Origin: an uncultured Hyphomicrobiales bacterium
Lineage (GTDB): Bacteria; Pseudomonadota; Alphaproteobacteria; Rhizobiales; Beijerinckiaceae
Length of the DNA: 62,953 nt
Assembly (NCBI GenBank): GCA_903825465.1
Contig: CAIKAR010000093.1
Coordinates: 1-62,953, forward strand
Direction: 5' to 3'
Shown: piece after piece, positions 1 through 8,792 of the stretch
How positions within the stretch are numbered: the first letter of the stretch is position 1
Layout of the letters: every line of letters starts with the position of its first letter
The notes under the pieces: model-generated
The model's input: the letters and a program-made list of their open reading frames with translations, nothing else
Database searches by the model: none
What the model was told of the DNA's origin: nothing
Translations under genes and position numbers: made by a program

Positions 1-1180
1 AATTCACGTTCGCGCCAGTGCCGCATCATCTTCGGCAGCGGAATGCGCACCGGGCACACTTCTTCGCAGCGCCCGCAAAACGTCGAGGCGTTCGGCAGGT
101 TGCCGCCCTTGTCGACGCCGACGAGCGAAGGCGTCAGCACCGCGCCCATCGGGCCGGGATAGACCGAGCCGTAAGCGTGTCCGCCGACCGCGTGATAGAC
201 GGGGCAATGGTTCATGCAGGCGGCGCAGCGGATGCAGCGGAGCATGTCCTGGAACTCGCCGCCGAGCATCGACGAGCGGCCGTTGTCGACGAGCACGACG
301 TGGTATTCCTCCGGCCCGTCTGGGTCGCCTTCGCGCCGCGGTCCCGTCGACACCGTCGTGTAAACGCTCATGTCCTGGCCGGTCGCCGAGCGCGCCAGCA
401 CGCGCAGGATTTGCGCGGCGTCCTCGAGCGTCGGCACGATCTTCTCCAACGACGCGACGACGATATGCGCGCGCCCCAGCGTCTGCGAGAGATCGCCGTT
501 GCCCTCGTTGGTGACGATGATCGACGAGCCGGTTTCCGCGACCAGGAAGTTCGCGCCGGTGATTCCAACGTCGGCGGCCAGAAATTTTTCGCGCAAAACC
601 GCGCGCGCCTCGGCCAGCAGGCTCTCCGGCGCGTCGAGATCCCTGTCTTTCGGCAGACCCGTGTGAGCGCGGCGGAAGTCCGCCTCCACCTGATCCTTGT
701 TGAGATGCACCGCGGGCGCGATGATGTGCGAGGGAGTCTCGCCGCGCAACTGAATGATGTATTCGCCGAGGTCGGTCTCGACCGCCCTCATGCCGGCGGC
801 CTCGATGGCCTCGTTGAGGCCGATCTCCTCCGACACCATCGACTTGCCTTTGGCGATTGTCCGCGCGCCAAGCGCCGCGCAGAGATCGACGACGATCGCG
901 CGGGCCTCGGAGGAATCGCGGGCGAAGTGAACGTGGCCGCCGGATTCCACCACCTTCTTTTCGTAGGCTTCGAGATAAAGGTCGAGGTGCGCGAGCGTGT
1001 GGTTCTTGATGTCGCGCGCGCTGTCGCGCAACGCCTCGAACTCGGGCAGGCGCGCCGCGGCCGCCGCGCGGCGTTCGACGAAATTGACGCGCACGTTGCC
1101 CAGAGCGCGCTGCAATTGCGCGTCGGCCATGGCCTCGCGGGCGTTCTGTTTGAACCGCGGCGTGGTGTTGTGAACGCTCA
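1..1180 (-). CDS. lutB: LutB-type iron-sulfur lactate utilisation protein (partial, C-terminus beyond left edge)
   Basis: The reading frame starts with ATG at 1180 and stays open to the left edge, giving 393 codons of what is usually a protein of about 470 residues. The early part (about residues 50-300) has the LutB/YkgF-type domain, and near the edge there are two ferredoxin-like cysteine clusters, CIRCAACMNHCPVY and CGRCEEVCPVRIP, typical of 2x[4Fe-4S] LutB proteins. LutB is the electron-transfer part of the LutABC complex that oxidises L-lactate to pyruvate in the cytoplasm. Its ATG overlaps the lutA stop codon (ATGA), so the two are translationally coupled. A lutC gene would be expected just outside the window. 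Confidence 0.9.
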
Positions 1181-1945
1181 TTTCGCGGGCTCGCCAATCG
1201 GCGGCTCGGATGTCATGCCAGCCAGCACTTCGGCGACGTGGCGGACTTCGATCGCGGCGCCGCGCCGCGACAGCTTGCCGGCCATGTTGAGCAGGCATCC
1301 CAAGTCGCCCGCGAGCAGGCAGTCCGCGCCCGACGCCTCGATGTTCTCGCACTTCTTGGCGACGATGGAGTCAGAGATCTCGCTGTATTTGACCGCGAAG
1401 GTTCCGCCGAATCCGCAGCAAGTGTCGTTCTCGCGCAGGGGCAGGGCTCGCAACCCCTCGACGCTCGCCAAAAGTTTGCGCGGCTGCGATTGAACCCCGA
1501 GCTCCCGCAGGCCCGAACAGGAATCGTGGTAGGCGGTTGTTTTCGCGAACACCGCCGCGACTTTTTCGATCTTCATGACGTCGACGAGGAAACTTGTGAG
1601 TTCGTGGCACTTGTCCGCGAACGTCCGCGCGCGCGCCGCGAGCTCCGGCTCGCCGGCGAACAATTCGGGATAGTGCGCGCGAAGCATGCCGGCGCAGGAG
1701 CCCGACGGCGCGACGATGTAATCGCAGCCTGAAAACGCGTCCATGGTTTTCAGCGCGATGTCGCGGGTCGTGGCGCGGTCGCCGGAGTTGAAGGCCGGCT
1801 GTCCGCAGCATGTCTGCGCGGGCACGATAACGTCGCAGCCGGCGTCGTCGAGCAATTTGGCCGCGGCGAAGCCGACGCTTGGCCGCACGAGATCGACGAG
1901 GCAGGTGACGAAAAGTCCGACGCGCGGACGCGATGCTGCGGGCAA
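1178..1945 (-). CDS. lutA: LutA-type (Fe-S)-binding protein with two CCG domains
   Basis: This encodes a heterodisulfide-reductase-subunit-like protein with two cysteine-rich CCG motifs, TCCGQPAFNSG and DTCCGFGGTF, the hallmark of LutA/GlpC-type Fe-S oxidoreductases. It is expected to work with LutB in L-lactate oxidation. The start is uncertain. An ATG at 2056 adds about 37 low-complexity residues, whereas a TTG at 1945 has a GAGGT ribosome site seven bases upstream and begins just before the conserved PRVGLFVTCLVD, giving the family's usual length of about 255 residues; I prefer the TTG. The stop overlaps the lutB start by four bases. The divergent LysR-type gene is a natural candidate regulator. 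Confidence 0.85.
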   Translation of the reverse strand: MPAASRPRVGLFVTCLVDLVRPSVGFAAAKLLDDAGCDVIVPAQTCCGQPAFNSGDRATTRDIALKTMDAFSGCDYIVAPSGSCAGMLRAHYPELFAGEPELAARARTFADKCHELTSFLVDVMKIEKVAAVFAKTTAYHDSCSGLRELGVQSQPRKLLASVEGLRALPLRENDTCCGFGGTFAVKYSEISDSIVAKKCENIEASGADCLLAGDLGCLLNMAGKLSRRGAAIEVRHVAEVLAGMTSEPPIGEPAK

Positions 1946-2109
1946 AACTGGACCTCGGGGCGCTCCGGCGCGCGCCGGACATTGCACGACGGGCGCGCCC
2001 GTTTCAAGAACGCCCGTCCCCGCCGTCCCCGCGCCGATTTGCGCCGAACGGGACATCGCCAATATTGTGATCCGCCGCCGCCAGGCGCCGAATCGTCCGA
2101 GTGCCGCCC

Positions 2110-3044
2110 ATGCCCGCAATGCCGACGCTCAGGGATTTGAACAAGCTCAACTCGTTCGTGCGCGTGGCGGAGAGGCTGAGCTTCACCAAGGCGGCGGAGG
2201 ATTTGCGCACGCGGCCCTCGGCGCTCAGCAAGCACATGACCGAGCTTGAGGAGGCGCTGGGCTTTTCCGTTTTGAACCGCTCGACGCACGGCGTTGTCCT
2301 CACGGAGGCCGGCGAGGGGCTCTTCAAGCGGTGCCTGCAATTGCTCGCCAATCTGGACGAATACATCGTCGAAACCCGCAACGAACAATCCGGGCCTTAC
2401 GGGGTTCTGCGCGTCCACGCCGCCAGCGGCCCCGCGCGGTGGTTTCTGGCGCCGCTGGTCGCCGATTTCGCGCGCCGCCATCCCACGATCCGCATCCAGG
2501 TTTCCACCGACGCCGAGACGTTTGGAGGGGATGGCGAGGGTTTCGATGTGATCCTCGCCGACAAGAAGCCGCAGGCTCCGGGGATGATCGAGGCCGACAT
2601 CGGCGGCGTCGATCATGTGATATGCGCGTCGCCCGCCTATTTTCGCGGCCATGGGCGGCCAAAACGCCGGCCGATCTGCGCGACCACAATTGCTTCGCCA
2701 ACAATTTCGCGGCGCCGAGGGGCTGGTGGTTCGAGACCAGCGGCCGGAAGACCTTGATCGAAGTGAAGGGCGCGTTGATTTCCAACAGCGCCGCGGTGCT
2801 CAAGCAAGCGGCGCTCGAGGGGTTGGGAATCGCGCGGCTCCCCCGCCACAGCGTCGAGGTGGAGATCGCCGACAAGACGTTGCTCGTCCTCTTCGAGGGC
2901 GAGGCCCGTTCTCCCGAGCGCCTGCGCGCCTATTTCACCCAGGCGAAGCGTCCGCCGGCGAAAATCGCGCTGTTCGTGGATTTTCTGCGGGAGGCCGCGA
3001 AGTCCGCCCGGCGCGGCCCTATTTCATCATATCCGCCACTTTGA
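2110..3044 (+). pseudogene. LysR-family transcriptional regulator with a single-base frameshift
   Basis: The first part (2110 to about 2660) encodes a LysR winged helix (FVRVAERLSFTKAAEDL, SALSKHMTELEEALG) and the first half of the effector domain. The frame is lost at the AAAA run 2661-2664. The rest of the effector domain (TPADLRDHNCFANN, ISNSAAVLKQAALEGLGIARLP) continues in the next frame to a stop at 3044. One extra A in the run would restore an ordinary LysR of about 310 residues. Either this is a real inactivating frameshift or a homopolymer sequencing error. Placement suggests control of the divergent lutAB genes. GTG 2101 and ATG 2119 are alternative starts. The 3' end overlaps the convergent Bug gene by 26 bases. 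Confidence 0.8.
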
Positions 3045-4044
3045 GCAGGATATCCTTGGGCATTTTCAGCGTGTCGGCGACGATCGCGTCCATTTCCTCG
3101 CCGGTTCCCCCGTCGATCATCAGACCGCGCGTCTTGCAGGCCGCCACGAACTCCGGGTCGGCCAGCATGGCCTGAAACGCGTCGCGCAGCGCCTTCAGCC
3201 TGTCCGGCGGCGTGCCGGGGCCGGCAATGATGGAGCGGCCGATTTCCGCTGTGCTCGCCGTGGCGCGCAGGATGTCCTTGCCCTCTGGCGTGATCCCGAG
3301 TTCGGGAAGCGTCGGCACATTGGGCAGCAGCGGATGGCGCTTCAGCGCGGCCTGGTAGAGGATCACGGCCTCGCCCTTGTCGATCCAGCCGGGATGGTTG
3401 ATGAGAATGCCGGGCAGCCCGTAGGCGCCGACGATATCGACCTCGCCCTTCTCCATCGCCAACGCGATTTCGGTTGAGCCGGGGTAGCCGCGGATGATCT
3501 TGAATTTCGCGCCGGCGTAGGTGTTCAGCGCGGTCGGAAACACCATGGTCGTCGAGCCGCCGCCCGAGGCGCCGACGGTGTATTCCTTGTTTCGAACGTC
3601 GTCGAACGACTTGATGCCGCTCTTCGGCAGCGCGACGCCGGTGTCGATGTTCGTGACCATCCGCCCGAGGTAATGGAATTTCGAAACGTCGATGTTGGCG
3701 GTGTTGCCCACAATGCTGTCGAGCGCCAGCGTTTGCGCGAGGCTGCCGAACATCGTGCCGTCCTTCGGCGCCACGTCCGCCAGGTATTTCGCCGCGACAA
3801 AACTGCCGCCGCCCGGCATGTTTTGCGTGATGATCGTGGGAGCGCCGGGAATGTGCTTGGGGAGAAACTCCGCCACGAGCCGGCCGTAGATGTCGTAGCC
3901 GCCGCCAGACCCGTAGCCGATGATCATGCGCAGGGTCTTGCCGTGGTAGAAATCCGCGACCGATTGCGCGCGCGCCTGCGTGGCGACGCCGACGACAATC
4001 ATCGCAAGCGCCGCGATCCGCCCCGCCCATTTTCCTTTTCGCAT
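3019..4044 (-). CDS. Tripartite tricarboxylate transporter (Bug family) substrate-binding protein
   Basis: A periplasmic receptor of about 341 residues. ATG at 4044 begins a clear signal peptide (MRKGKWAGRIAALAMIVVGVATQARA); a longer frame from 4110 has no signal at its front. The mature part starts VADFYHGKTLRMIIGYGSGGGYD, with PGGGSFVAAKYL and the PRLxxLRDAF-like C-terminal helix, all typical of the Bug/TctC family that binds carboxylates. No tctA or tctB membrane genes are nearby. It lies 114 bases downstream of the polysaccharide-deacetylase-like gene on the same strand, so the receptor may serve that pathway. The ligand cannot be read from the sequence. Confidence 0.88.
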   Translation of the reverse strand: MRKGKWAGRIAALAMIVVGVATQARAQSVADFYHGKTLRMIIGYGSGGGYDIYGRLVAEFLPKHIPGAPTIITQNMPGGGSFVAAKYLADVAPKDGTMFGSLAQTLALDSIVGNTANIDVSKFHYLGRMVTNIDTGVALPKSGIKSFDDVRNKEYTVGASGGGSTTMVFPTALNTYAGAKFKIIRGYPGSTEIALAMEKGEVDIVGAYGLPGILINHPGWIDKGEAVILYQAALKRHPLLPNVPTLPELGITPEGKDILRATASTAEIGRSIIAGPGTPPDRLKALRDAFQAMLADPEFVAACKTRGLMIDGGTGEEMDAIVADTLKMPKDILLKVADMMK

Positions 4045-4158
4045 CGTTCCCGCCGATTCCGATTTTGCGCCAATGGTTCCAGCCCGCTGTCGACGCGGAA
4101 CTGGAACCAAGGCTGATTAAGCGTCATCGCGGACCATTAGCGGCTGGGCCGTCCGATG

Positions 4159-5031
4159 TCACTCGGCCGCGATGATCGAACCCGGGTAGGCGCGGTTGTC
4201 GCTTTCGGCCTTGAAAAGATCCATGCACCAGTTCGCGAGTTCGATGCCGGTGGGGAACCAGACGCTGTTCGTCTTTTTCATGTGCTGGATAATGCCCCGC
4301 AACGCCAGCGTGCGGCCCGGCCGCCCGATGATGTAGGGGTGCAGCGTGAACGGGATGTAGCCCGGCTGCTCGGCGGTCTCGGAATAGAGCTCGTCGAAAT
4401 AGGCCTTCCATGTCTCCAGTCCGTGGTGTGGATTGCCGTATTCGCCGTGCCGGTGGGCGAACAACGTGCCGTCGCCGAAGGGCTGGCGCGGCAGCTCGAT
4501 CATCGCCTTGCCGTTGTTTTCCCACAAGAAGGGACGCTCGGCGTGGAAGCAGTTGGTGTTGAAGGCGAAGCCGTTCTCGATCAGGAGCTCGATGGTGTTC
4601 ACGCTCTGCGTGCAGGAGCGCCAGCCGAGCGGGCGGCGGCCCGCGCGCTGCTTGTGCATGGCGATGGTTTTCTTCATGATCGCGTCTTCCTGGTCGCGCG
4701 GCAGGTAGCGGGCGATTTCGTGATTGTAGCCATGGCCCTCGACGACGTGGCCGTCGGCGATGATCGCCTCTATGGCCTCGGGGAAACGCTCGGCGATGGC
4801 GCCGCAGGTCATGAAAGTGGACTTGATCCCCTCTTCCTTCAAAATGCGCAGCAGGCGGTAGATCGCGTGGTGCGGGCCGTATTCGCCCTGGCTCCAGCTT
4901 TCGTAGTTGAGGACGCCGTTCTTGTCCGGCTTCACGTCCTCGCCGCCCTGGAAGTCGAATGTGAAGAAGACGGCGGCCCGCTCTTTTTTGGGCCAACGAA
5001 GGAGGTGGTCGTAGTGATATTCCTTGAGCAT
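4159..5031 (-). CDS. Polysaccharide deacetylase family protein, PuuE/allantoinase-like
   Basis: A 290-residue NodB-fold protein. The metal-site motifs are of the PuuE type rather than the classic chitin-deacetylase type: FFTFDFQGGED near residue 25 where TFDDG is usual, and VEGHGYNHE near residue 97 for the second motif. Such proteins include metal-dependent or cofactor-free allantoinases and other amidohydrolases acting on C-N bonds, as well as peptidoglycan deacetylases. There is no signal peptide, so a cytoplasmic small-molecule amidohydrolase is more likely than a wall enzyme. Its neighbours, a Bug receptor downstream and a divergent bicupin, also suggest catabolism of a small compound. 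The substrate is unknown. Confidence 0.8.
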   Translation of the reverse strand: MLKEYHYDHLLRWPKKERAAVFFTFDFQGGEDVKPDKNGVLNYESWSQGEYGPHHAIYRLLRILKEEGIKSTFMTCGAIAERFPEAIEAIIADGHVVEGHGYNHEIARYLPRDQEDAIMKKTIAMHKQRAGRRPLGWRSCTQSVNTIELLIENGFAFNTNCFHAERPFLWENNGKAMIELPRQPFGDGTLFAHRHGEYGNPHHGLETWKAYFDELYSETAEQPGYIPFTLHPYIIGRPGRTLALRGIIQHMKKTNSVWFPTGIELANWCMDLFKAESDNRAYPGSIIAAE

Positions 5032-5252
5032 CGGGCGCCTCTCTCGGCAATTGAAATGGTTTTGGCCCGGCCTTGGCCAGACACAGGCATGTTAAACGAT
5101 GCGCGCGCCAATGGTAGCCCGCGTTTTGGAACAACTGTTGTGCCGCCCGGCCCACCGCCCGGGTAGCCCAGGTTTGGCGCCATCGCGGCCTCTGCTTGTC
5201 AACCATCGCCGCGTTTGAAATGGTGCCCCCACACGTTTTATGGAGGAAACCC

Positions 5253-6395
5253 TTGTCCGAAGAAGCCCGCAAGAAAGCCTGGGACGAACTCGTCGCCAAG
5301 TTCGCCAGCGAAAAGGCCAAGCCCTACGAGGAATGGGTGCGGGCCGAGGGCCTCGACATTCTCGACGCGCAATATGTGCGCAACCTGCGGAAGGTGCCGC
5401 TCAAGCCCTGGACGCGGCGCGGCGGCAACGCGGCTTTCCTCAACCACGACGCCTCGCGGCACAGCAACGACTGCTACATCATGGAAATACCGGCTGGCGG
5501 CAAGCTCAACCCGCACCGGCAGATGTACGAGGAAATGGTTTTCGTGCTGGACGGCCGCGGCTCCACCAAGGTCTGGAACAACGCCGGCAAAAGCCTGACC
5601 TTCGAGTGGAAGGCGGGCGCGATCTTCGGCGTTCCGATGAACTGCTGGCATCAGCATTTCAACGGCTCCGGATCGGCGCCGGTCCGCTACGTCGCGGTCA
5701 CCAACGCGCCGCCGGTCATCAACCTTTATAAAAACCTCGATTTCGTTTTCAACAATCCGTTCGAGTTCACCGACCGCTTCAACGGCGAGCCCGACTATTT
5801 CGCGGCGAAGAACGACCGCGACATGTGGACGATCCGCACGAACTTCATCCCCGACGCCGTCAATATTCCGCTCGCCATCGCGCATGAGCGCGGCGCCGGC
5901 GGCCAGCATCTGCGCTTCACTCTCGCGAATTCCTCGCAGCAGGGCCACCTCTCGCAATTCCCGATCCAGACCTACAAGAAGGCGCACGCGCACGGGCCCG
6001 GCGCGCATGTCGTCATTCTTTCGGGCGAGGGCTATTCGCTGTGTTGGAACGACGGGCTCGAAAATCCGCCGGACCGCTTCGACTGGGAGGTCGGCACGCT
6101 GATTGTGCCGCGCGACAACGTCTATCACCAGCATTTCAACACCGGGCCCGAGCCGGCCCGCTATCTCGCGTTCCGCACGGGGTCCAGCGGCGTGAAGAAT
6201 TCGCAGGGCGTCGTCAAGTGCTTCTATTCGAAGCGCATCGGCGGCCATCAACTCGACTACGCCGACGAATCCCCGACGTTCCGCCGCATGTTCGAGGAGG
6301 CGTTGACGCGTCACAACCTCGCGCCGGCGATGGACGCCGCCTATGAGAAGGAAAAGGAAACGCTGCCGCCGGTCGGCGCTGAAATTCCGCGGTGA
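5253..6395 (+). CDS. Bicupin protein (gentisate 1,2-dioxygenase-like fold)
   Basis: A protein of about 380 residues with two cupin barrels. The first has NPHRQMYEEMVFVLDGRG and a second half with NCWHQHF; the second has AHAHGPGAHVVILSGEG and VYHQHF. The duplicated His-rich motifs resemble gentisate and 1-hydroxy-2-naphthoate dioxygenases, but the first motif has only one of its two usual histidines, so ring-cleavage activity is an inference. The start is decided by a strong GGAGG at 5242-5246 placed six bases before TTG 5253; an upstream ATG at 5220 and GTG/ATG-type starts from 5196 have no such site. The gene is divergent from the deacetylase-like gene with about 220 bases between them. Confidence 0.78.
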   Translation: MSEEARKKAWDELVAKFASEKAKPYEEWVRAEGLDILDAQYVRNLRKVPLKPWTRRGGNAAFLNHDASRHSNDCYIMEIPAGGKLNPHRQMYEEMVFVLDGRGSTKVWNNAGKSLTFEWKAGAIFGVPMNCWHQHFNGSGSAPVRYVAVTNAPPVINLYKNLDFVFNNPFEFTDRFNGEPDYFAAKNDRDMWTIRTNFIPDAVNIPLAIAHERGAGGQHLRFTLANSSQQGHLSQFPIQTYKKAHAHGPGAHVVILSGEGYSLCWNDGLENPPDRFDWEVGTLIVPRDNVYHQHFNTGPEPARYLAFRTGSSGVKNSQGVVKCFYSKRIGGHQLDYADESPTFRRMFEEALTRHNLAPAMDAAYEKEKETLPPVGAEIPR

Positions 6396-6400
6396 TTTTC

Positions 6401-6436
6401 GCGCTCCTTCCTTTCCCAAAGGAACGGAGGGAGCGC
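6401..6436. terminator. Stem-loop between convergent genes
   Basis: An interrupted inverted repeat (TTCCTTT/AAAGGAA around a CCC loop, extended by GCGCTCC/GGAGCGC after a five-base bulge) lies between the bicupin stop and the end of the convergent solute-binding gene. There is no T-run on either strand, so intrinsic termination is only possible, but the position suits a shared transcription end. Confidence 0.4.
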
Positions 6437-6465
6437 CCCGGCGCCGGCGTCGCTTTAAGTAGGCG

Positions 6466-7461
6466 TCACTTGTAAATCGCCGCGGCCAGCGCCATCATTT
6501 TCTCCTGCGATTCATAGGTGCCGCCGCCGAGCAGTTTTGTCCGCAAAAACGGCCGGGCGTCGTCGTTGGCCTTCTCCACCACTCCCTTGGTCACGGGGAT
6601 CAGTCCCGCGTTGGCGAAGGCCAATTGCGATTCCGGCTCGAGCATGAATTGCGTTAGCAGCCGCGCGGCGTTCGGGTGCGGCGCGCCGGTCAGCAACGCG
6701 AAATGCGCGCTGGCGTAGACCCATCCCTCTTTGGGGGCGATCATGCGGATAGGCAGGCCTTTCAGCGCCAGCGCGTAGGGCAGTTGCTGGGGGAAATAGA
6801 CCGCGTATTCGCCGCGGGCCACTTGCCGCTCGGCCTCCCGGTTGTTGCGCGTGACGACATAGTCCTGTTCGGCCAGCGCCTCGTGGTATTCGCGCCCGAA
6901 GGCCTTGTATGTCGCCTCGAACATCGCCGCTCCCGCGCCCGACAGGCGCAGGTCGTCGCCGGTCATCTTGCCCTTCCATTTCGGGTTGAGCAGGTCGCTC
7001 CAGCTTGTGATTTCGCCATCGGCCACTAGCCGGGCGTTCGTCAAAATCCCGTAGGGTGGAGACCAAACCGGCACGCCGTTTGGGTCGCGCTCGATGTCGT
7101 CGCTCAAATTGGCGGCGTTCGGCACGCTCATCGCGGGCTGGAGTTCTCCGGCTTTCGCGTGGCCGGGCAGCGTCGCGGGAGAGGCGATATAGATGTCGCC
7201 GATGTAGCGCCGCGCCGCCTGCTCGATGCGGATGCGCTCGGTCACTTCGCTGGCGCGGGCGATCAAATGATCGACGCGAACGCCGTATTGAGCCTCGAAC
7301 GCCTTCATTCGCGCGACCGCCGGCGGCCCGCTCAGAGCGGAATAGACGACGACACTGCCCTCCTTTTTCGCGGCGGCCACAACATTGTCCCAGGACGCGT
7401 CCTGCGCGCGGGCGGGGAAAACCGCGAAAACCGCCGCTATCGCGATGAAAAAACGCCGCAT
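6466..7461 (-). CDS. ABC-type extracellular solute-binding protein (iron/thiamine/opine-type family)
   Basis: A protein of about 331 residues with a signal peptide (MRRFFIAIAAVFAVFPARA, cut before QDASWDN). Motifs of the AfuA/FbpA/PotD-like solute-binding group include VAAAKKEGSVVVYSALSG, ERIRIEQAARRYIGDIYIAS, and SWSDLLNPKWKGKMTGDD, a typical segment in which the family discusses two-lobe closure. The frame stays open far upstream inside aroA, but the ATG at 7461 beginning the signal peptide is clearly the start. It lies five bases after the aroA stop on the same strand, so the two may be co-transcribed, although no permease or ATPase accompanies it here. The ligand is unknown; ferric iron is one possibility. 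Confidence 0.82.
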   Translation of the reverse strand: MRRFFIAIAAVFAVFPARAQDASWDNVVAAAKKEGSVVVYSALSGPPAVARMKAFEAQYGVRVDHLIARASEVTERIRIEQAARRYIGDIYIASPATLPGHAKAGELQPAMSVPNAANLSDDIERDPNGVPVWSPPYGILTNARLVADGEITSWSDLLNPKWKGKMTGDDLRLSGAGAAMFEATYKAFGREYHEALAEQDYVVTRNNREAERQVARGEYAVYFPQQLPYALALKGLPIRMIAPKEGWVYASAHFALLTGAPHPNAARLLTQFMLEPESQLAFANAGLIPVTKGVVEKANDDARPFLRTKLLGGGTYESQEKMMALAAAIYK

Positions 7462-7466
7462 GGAGA

Positions 7467-8744
7467 TCACCCTCGACTTGAGACCCGCCCAACATATTCG
7501 ACGCCGACCGCCGCTAAATCGTCCCAGTAGCCGGGATAGGTTTTCGCCACGCAGCCGGGATCCAGGATCGTGACGCCGCCAATCCTCAAGCCCGCCAGCG
7601 CGAAGCTCATGGCGATGCGGTGGTCGCGATAGGTTTCGATTCGCGCGGACAATGTTTGGCCGGCGAGCGCGGGGTCGGAGGCCACGATCAAATCGTCGCC
7701 GTCTTCGCGCGCGAGCCCGGGGCGGATGCGCGATAGCTCGGTCGCCAGGGCGTTGATCCTGTCGCATTCCTTCACGCGCAAATTCGCGATGCCGACGAAG
7801 CGCACAGGAGCGTTGTTGAAAGCGGCGAGCACGGCGAGCGTCGGCACCGCGTCCTGCGTTTGCGAGGCTTCGATCACGGCGGGCATGTTCGGGAACGAGG
7901 CGATCAGGTCGTAGGCGCGCGCGTCGGGCTGGGTGAAGGCGGACGGCGAAACGCCGAGATCGATGGCCCCGCCGGTCAGCGCGTTCGCCGCCCACAAATA
8001 TGTCGCCGCGGAGGCGTCTGGCTCGACAACATAGTCGCGCGCGGCGTAGCCGGTCGGCGCGACGCGCCACAAGGAAGGATCGACTTGTTCGACGCGCGCG
8101 CCAACCGCGCGCATCGCCGCGATCGTCAAATCGACATAGCCGCGCGCGCCGATGTCGCCGCCTTTCAAAGCGACCTCCACCGGCCCGCGGCCCAGGGGCG
8201 CGGCGATCAGCAGCGCCGACACGTATTGGCTCGACAAGCCGCCGTCGATTTCGACGCGGCCCTGGCCGAAGTCTCCCCGGCCGCGAATCGTCACGGGCGG
8301 GCAGCCTGTGGGCGCTTCGATATCAACGCCCAGCGAGCGCAGGGCGGTCACCAGCGGCGCGATCGGGCGCTTGCGCATATGAGCGTCGCCATCGACAACC
8401 ACGCGCCCGTCGACGGTCGCCGCCGCCGCGGTCAAAAACCGCGTCGCGGTGCCGGCGTTGCCGAGAAAGAGGGGCGCGGCGGGCGCTCGCAAGCGCCCGT
8501 CGCCGGAAATGTGAAAACTTGTTTCGTCCGGTTCCGAAATATCGACGCCCATGGCGCGCAAGGCCGCCGCCATGTGCCGGGTGTCGTCGCTTTTCAGCGC
8601 GCCGGTCAGGCGGCTCGCGCCTTTCGCCAGCGCCGCGAGCAACAGCGCGCGGTTGGTGATGGACTTCGATCCGGGTGGCGTCGCGCGTCCGCGCAGCGGC
8701 GAGGCCGGAGGGATGATCGTCAATTCGTCGGGATAGTTCGTCAC
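7467..8744 (-). CDS. aroA: 3-phosphoshikimate 1-carboxyvinyltransferase (EPSP synthase)
   Basis: A full-length 425-residue EPSP synthase of the shikimate pathway, joining shikimate-3-phosphate and phosphoenolpyruvate on the way to chorismate. Recognisable parts are PPGSKSITNRALLLAALAKG near the start, SGDGRLR and LFLGNAGTATRFLTAA around residue 100, GGLSSQYVSALLIAAPLG around 170, and the RVKECDRINALATEL and YRDHRIAMSFALAGL segments near the end. In many alphaproteobacteria aroA is followed by cmk and rpsA; here it is followed directly by a solute-binding protein gene, so the usual neighbourhood is rearranged. Confidence 0.96.
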   Translation of the reverse strand: MTNYPDELTIIPPASPLRGRATPPGSKSITNRALLLAALAKGASRLTGALKSDDTRHMAAALRAMGVDISEPDETSFHISGDGRLRAPAAPLFLGNAGTATRFLTAAAATVDGRVVVDGDAHMRKRPIAPLVTALRSLGVDIEAPTGCPPVTIRGRGDFGQGRVEIDGGLSSQYVSALLIAAPLGRGPVEVALKGGDIGARGYVDLTIAAMRAVGARVEQVDPSLWRVAPTGYAARDYVVEPDASAATYLWAANALTGGAIDLGVSPSAFTQPDARAYDLIASFPNMPAVIEASQTQDAVPTLAVLAAFNNAPVRFVGIANLRVKECDRINALATELSRIRPGLAREDGDDLIVASDPALAGQTLSARIETYRDHRIAMSFALAGLRIGGVTILDPGCVAKTYPGYWDDLAAVGVEYVGRVSSRG

Positions 8745-8792
8745 GTCGCGCCATCCATTGTGGATGGCGCAGCCTTAGCGCGGAGCCGCGCC

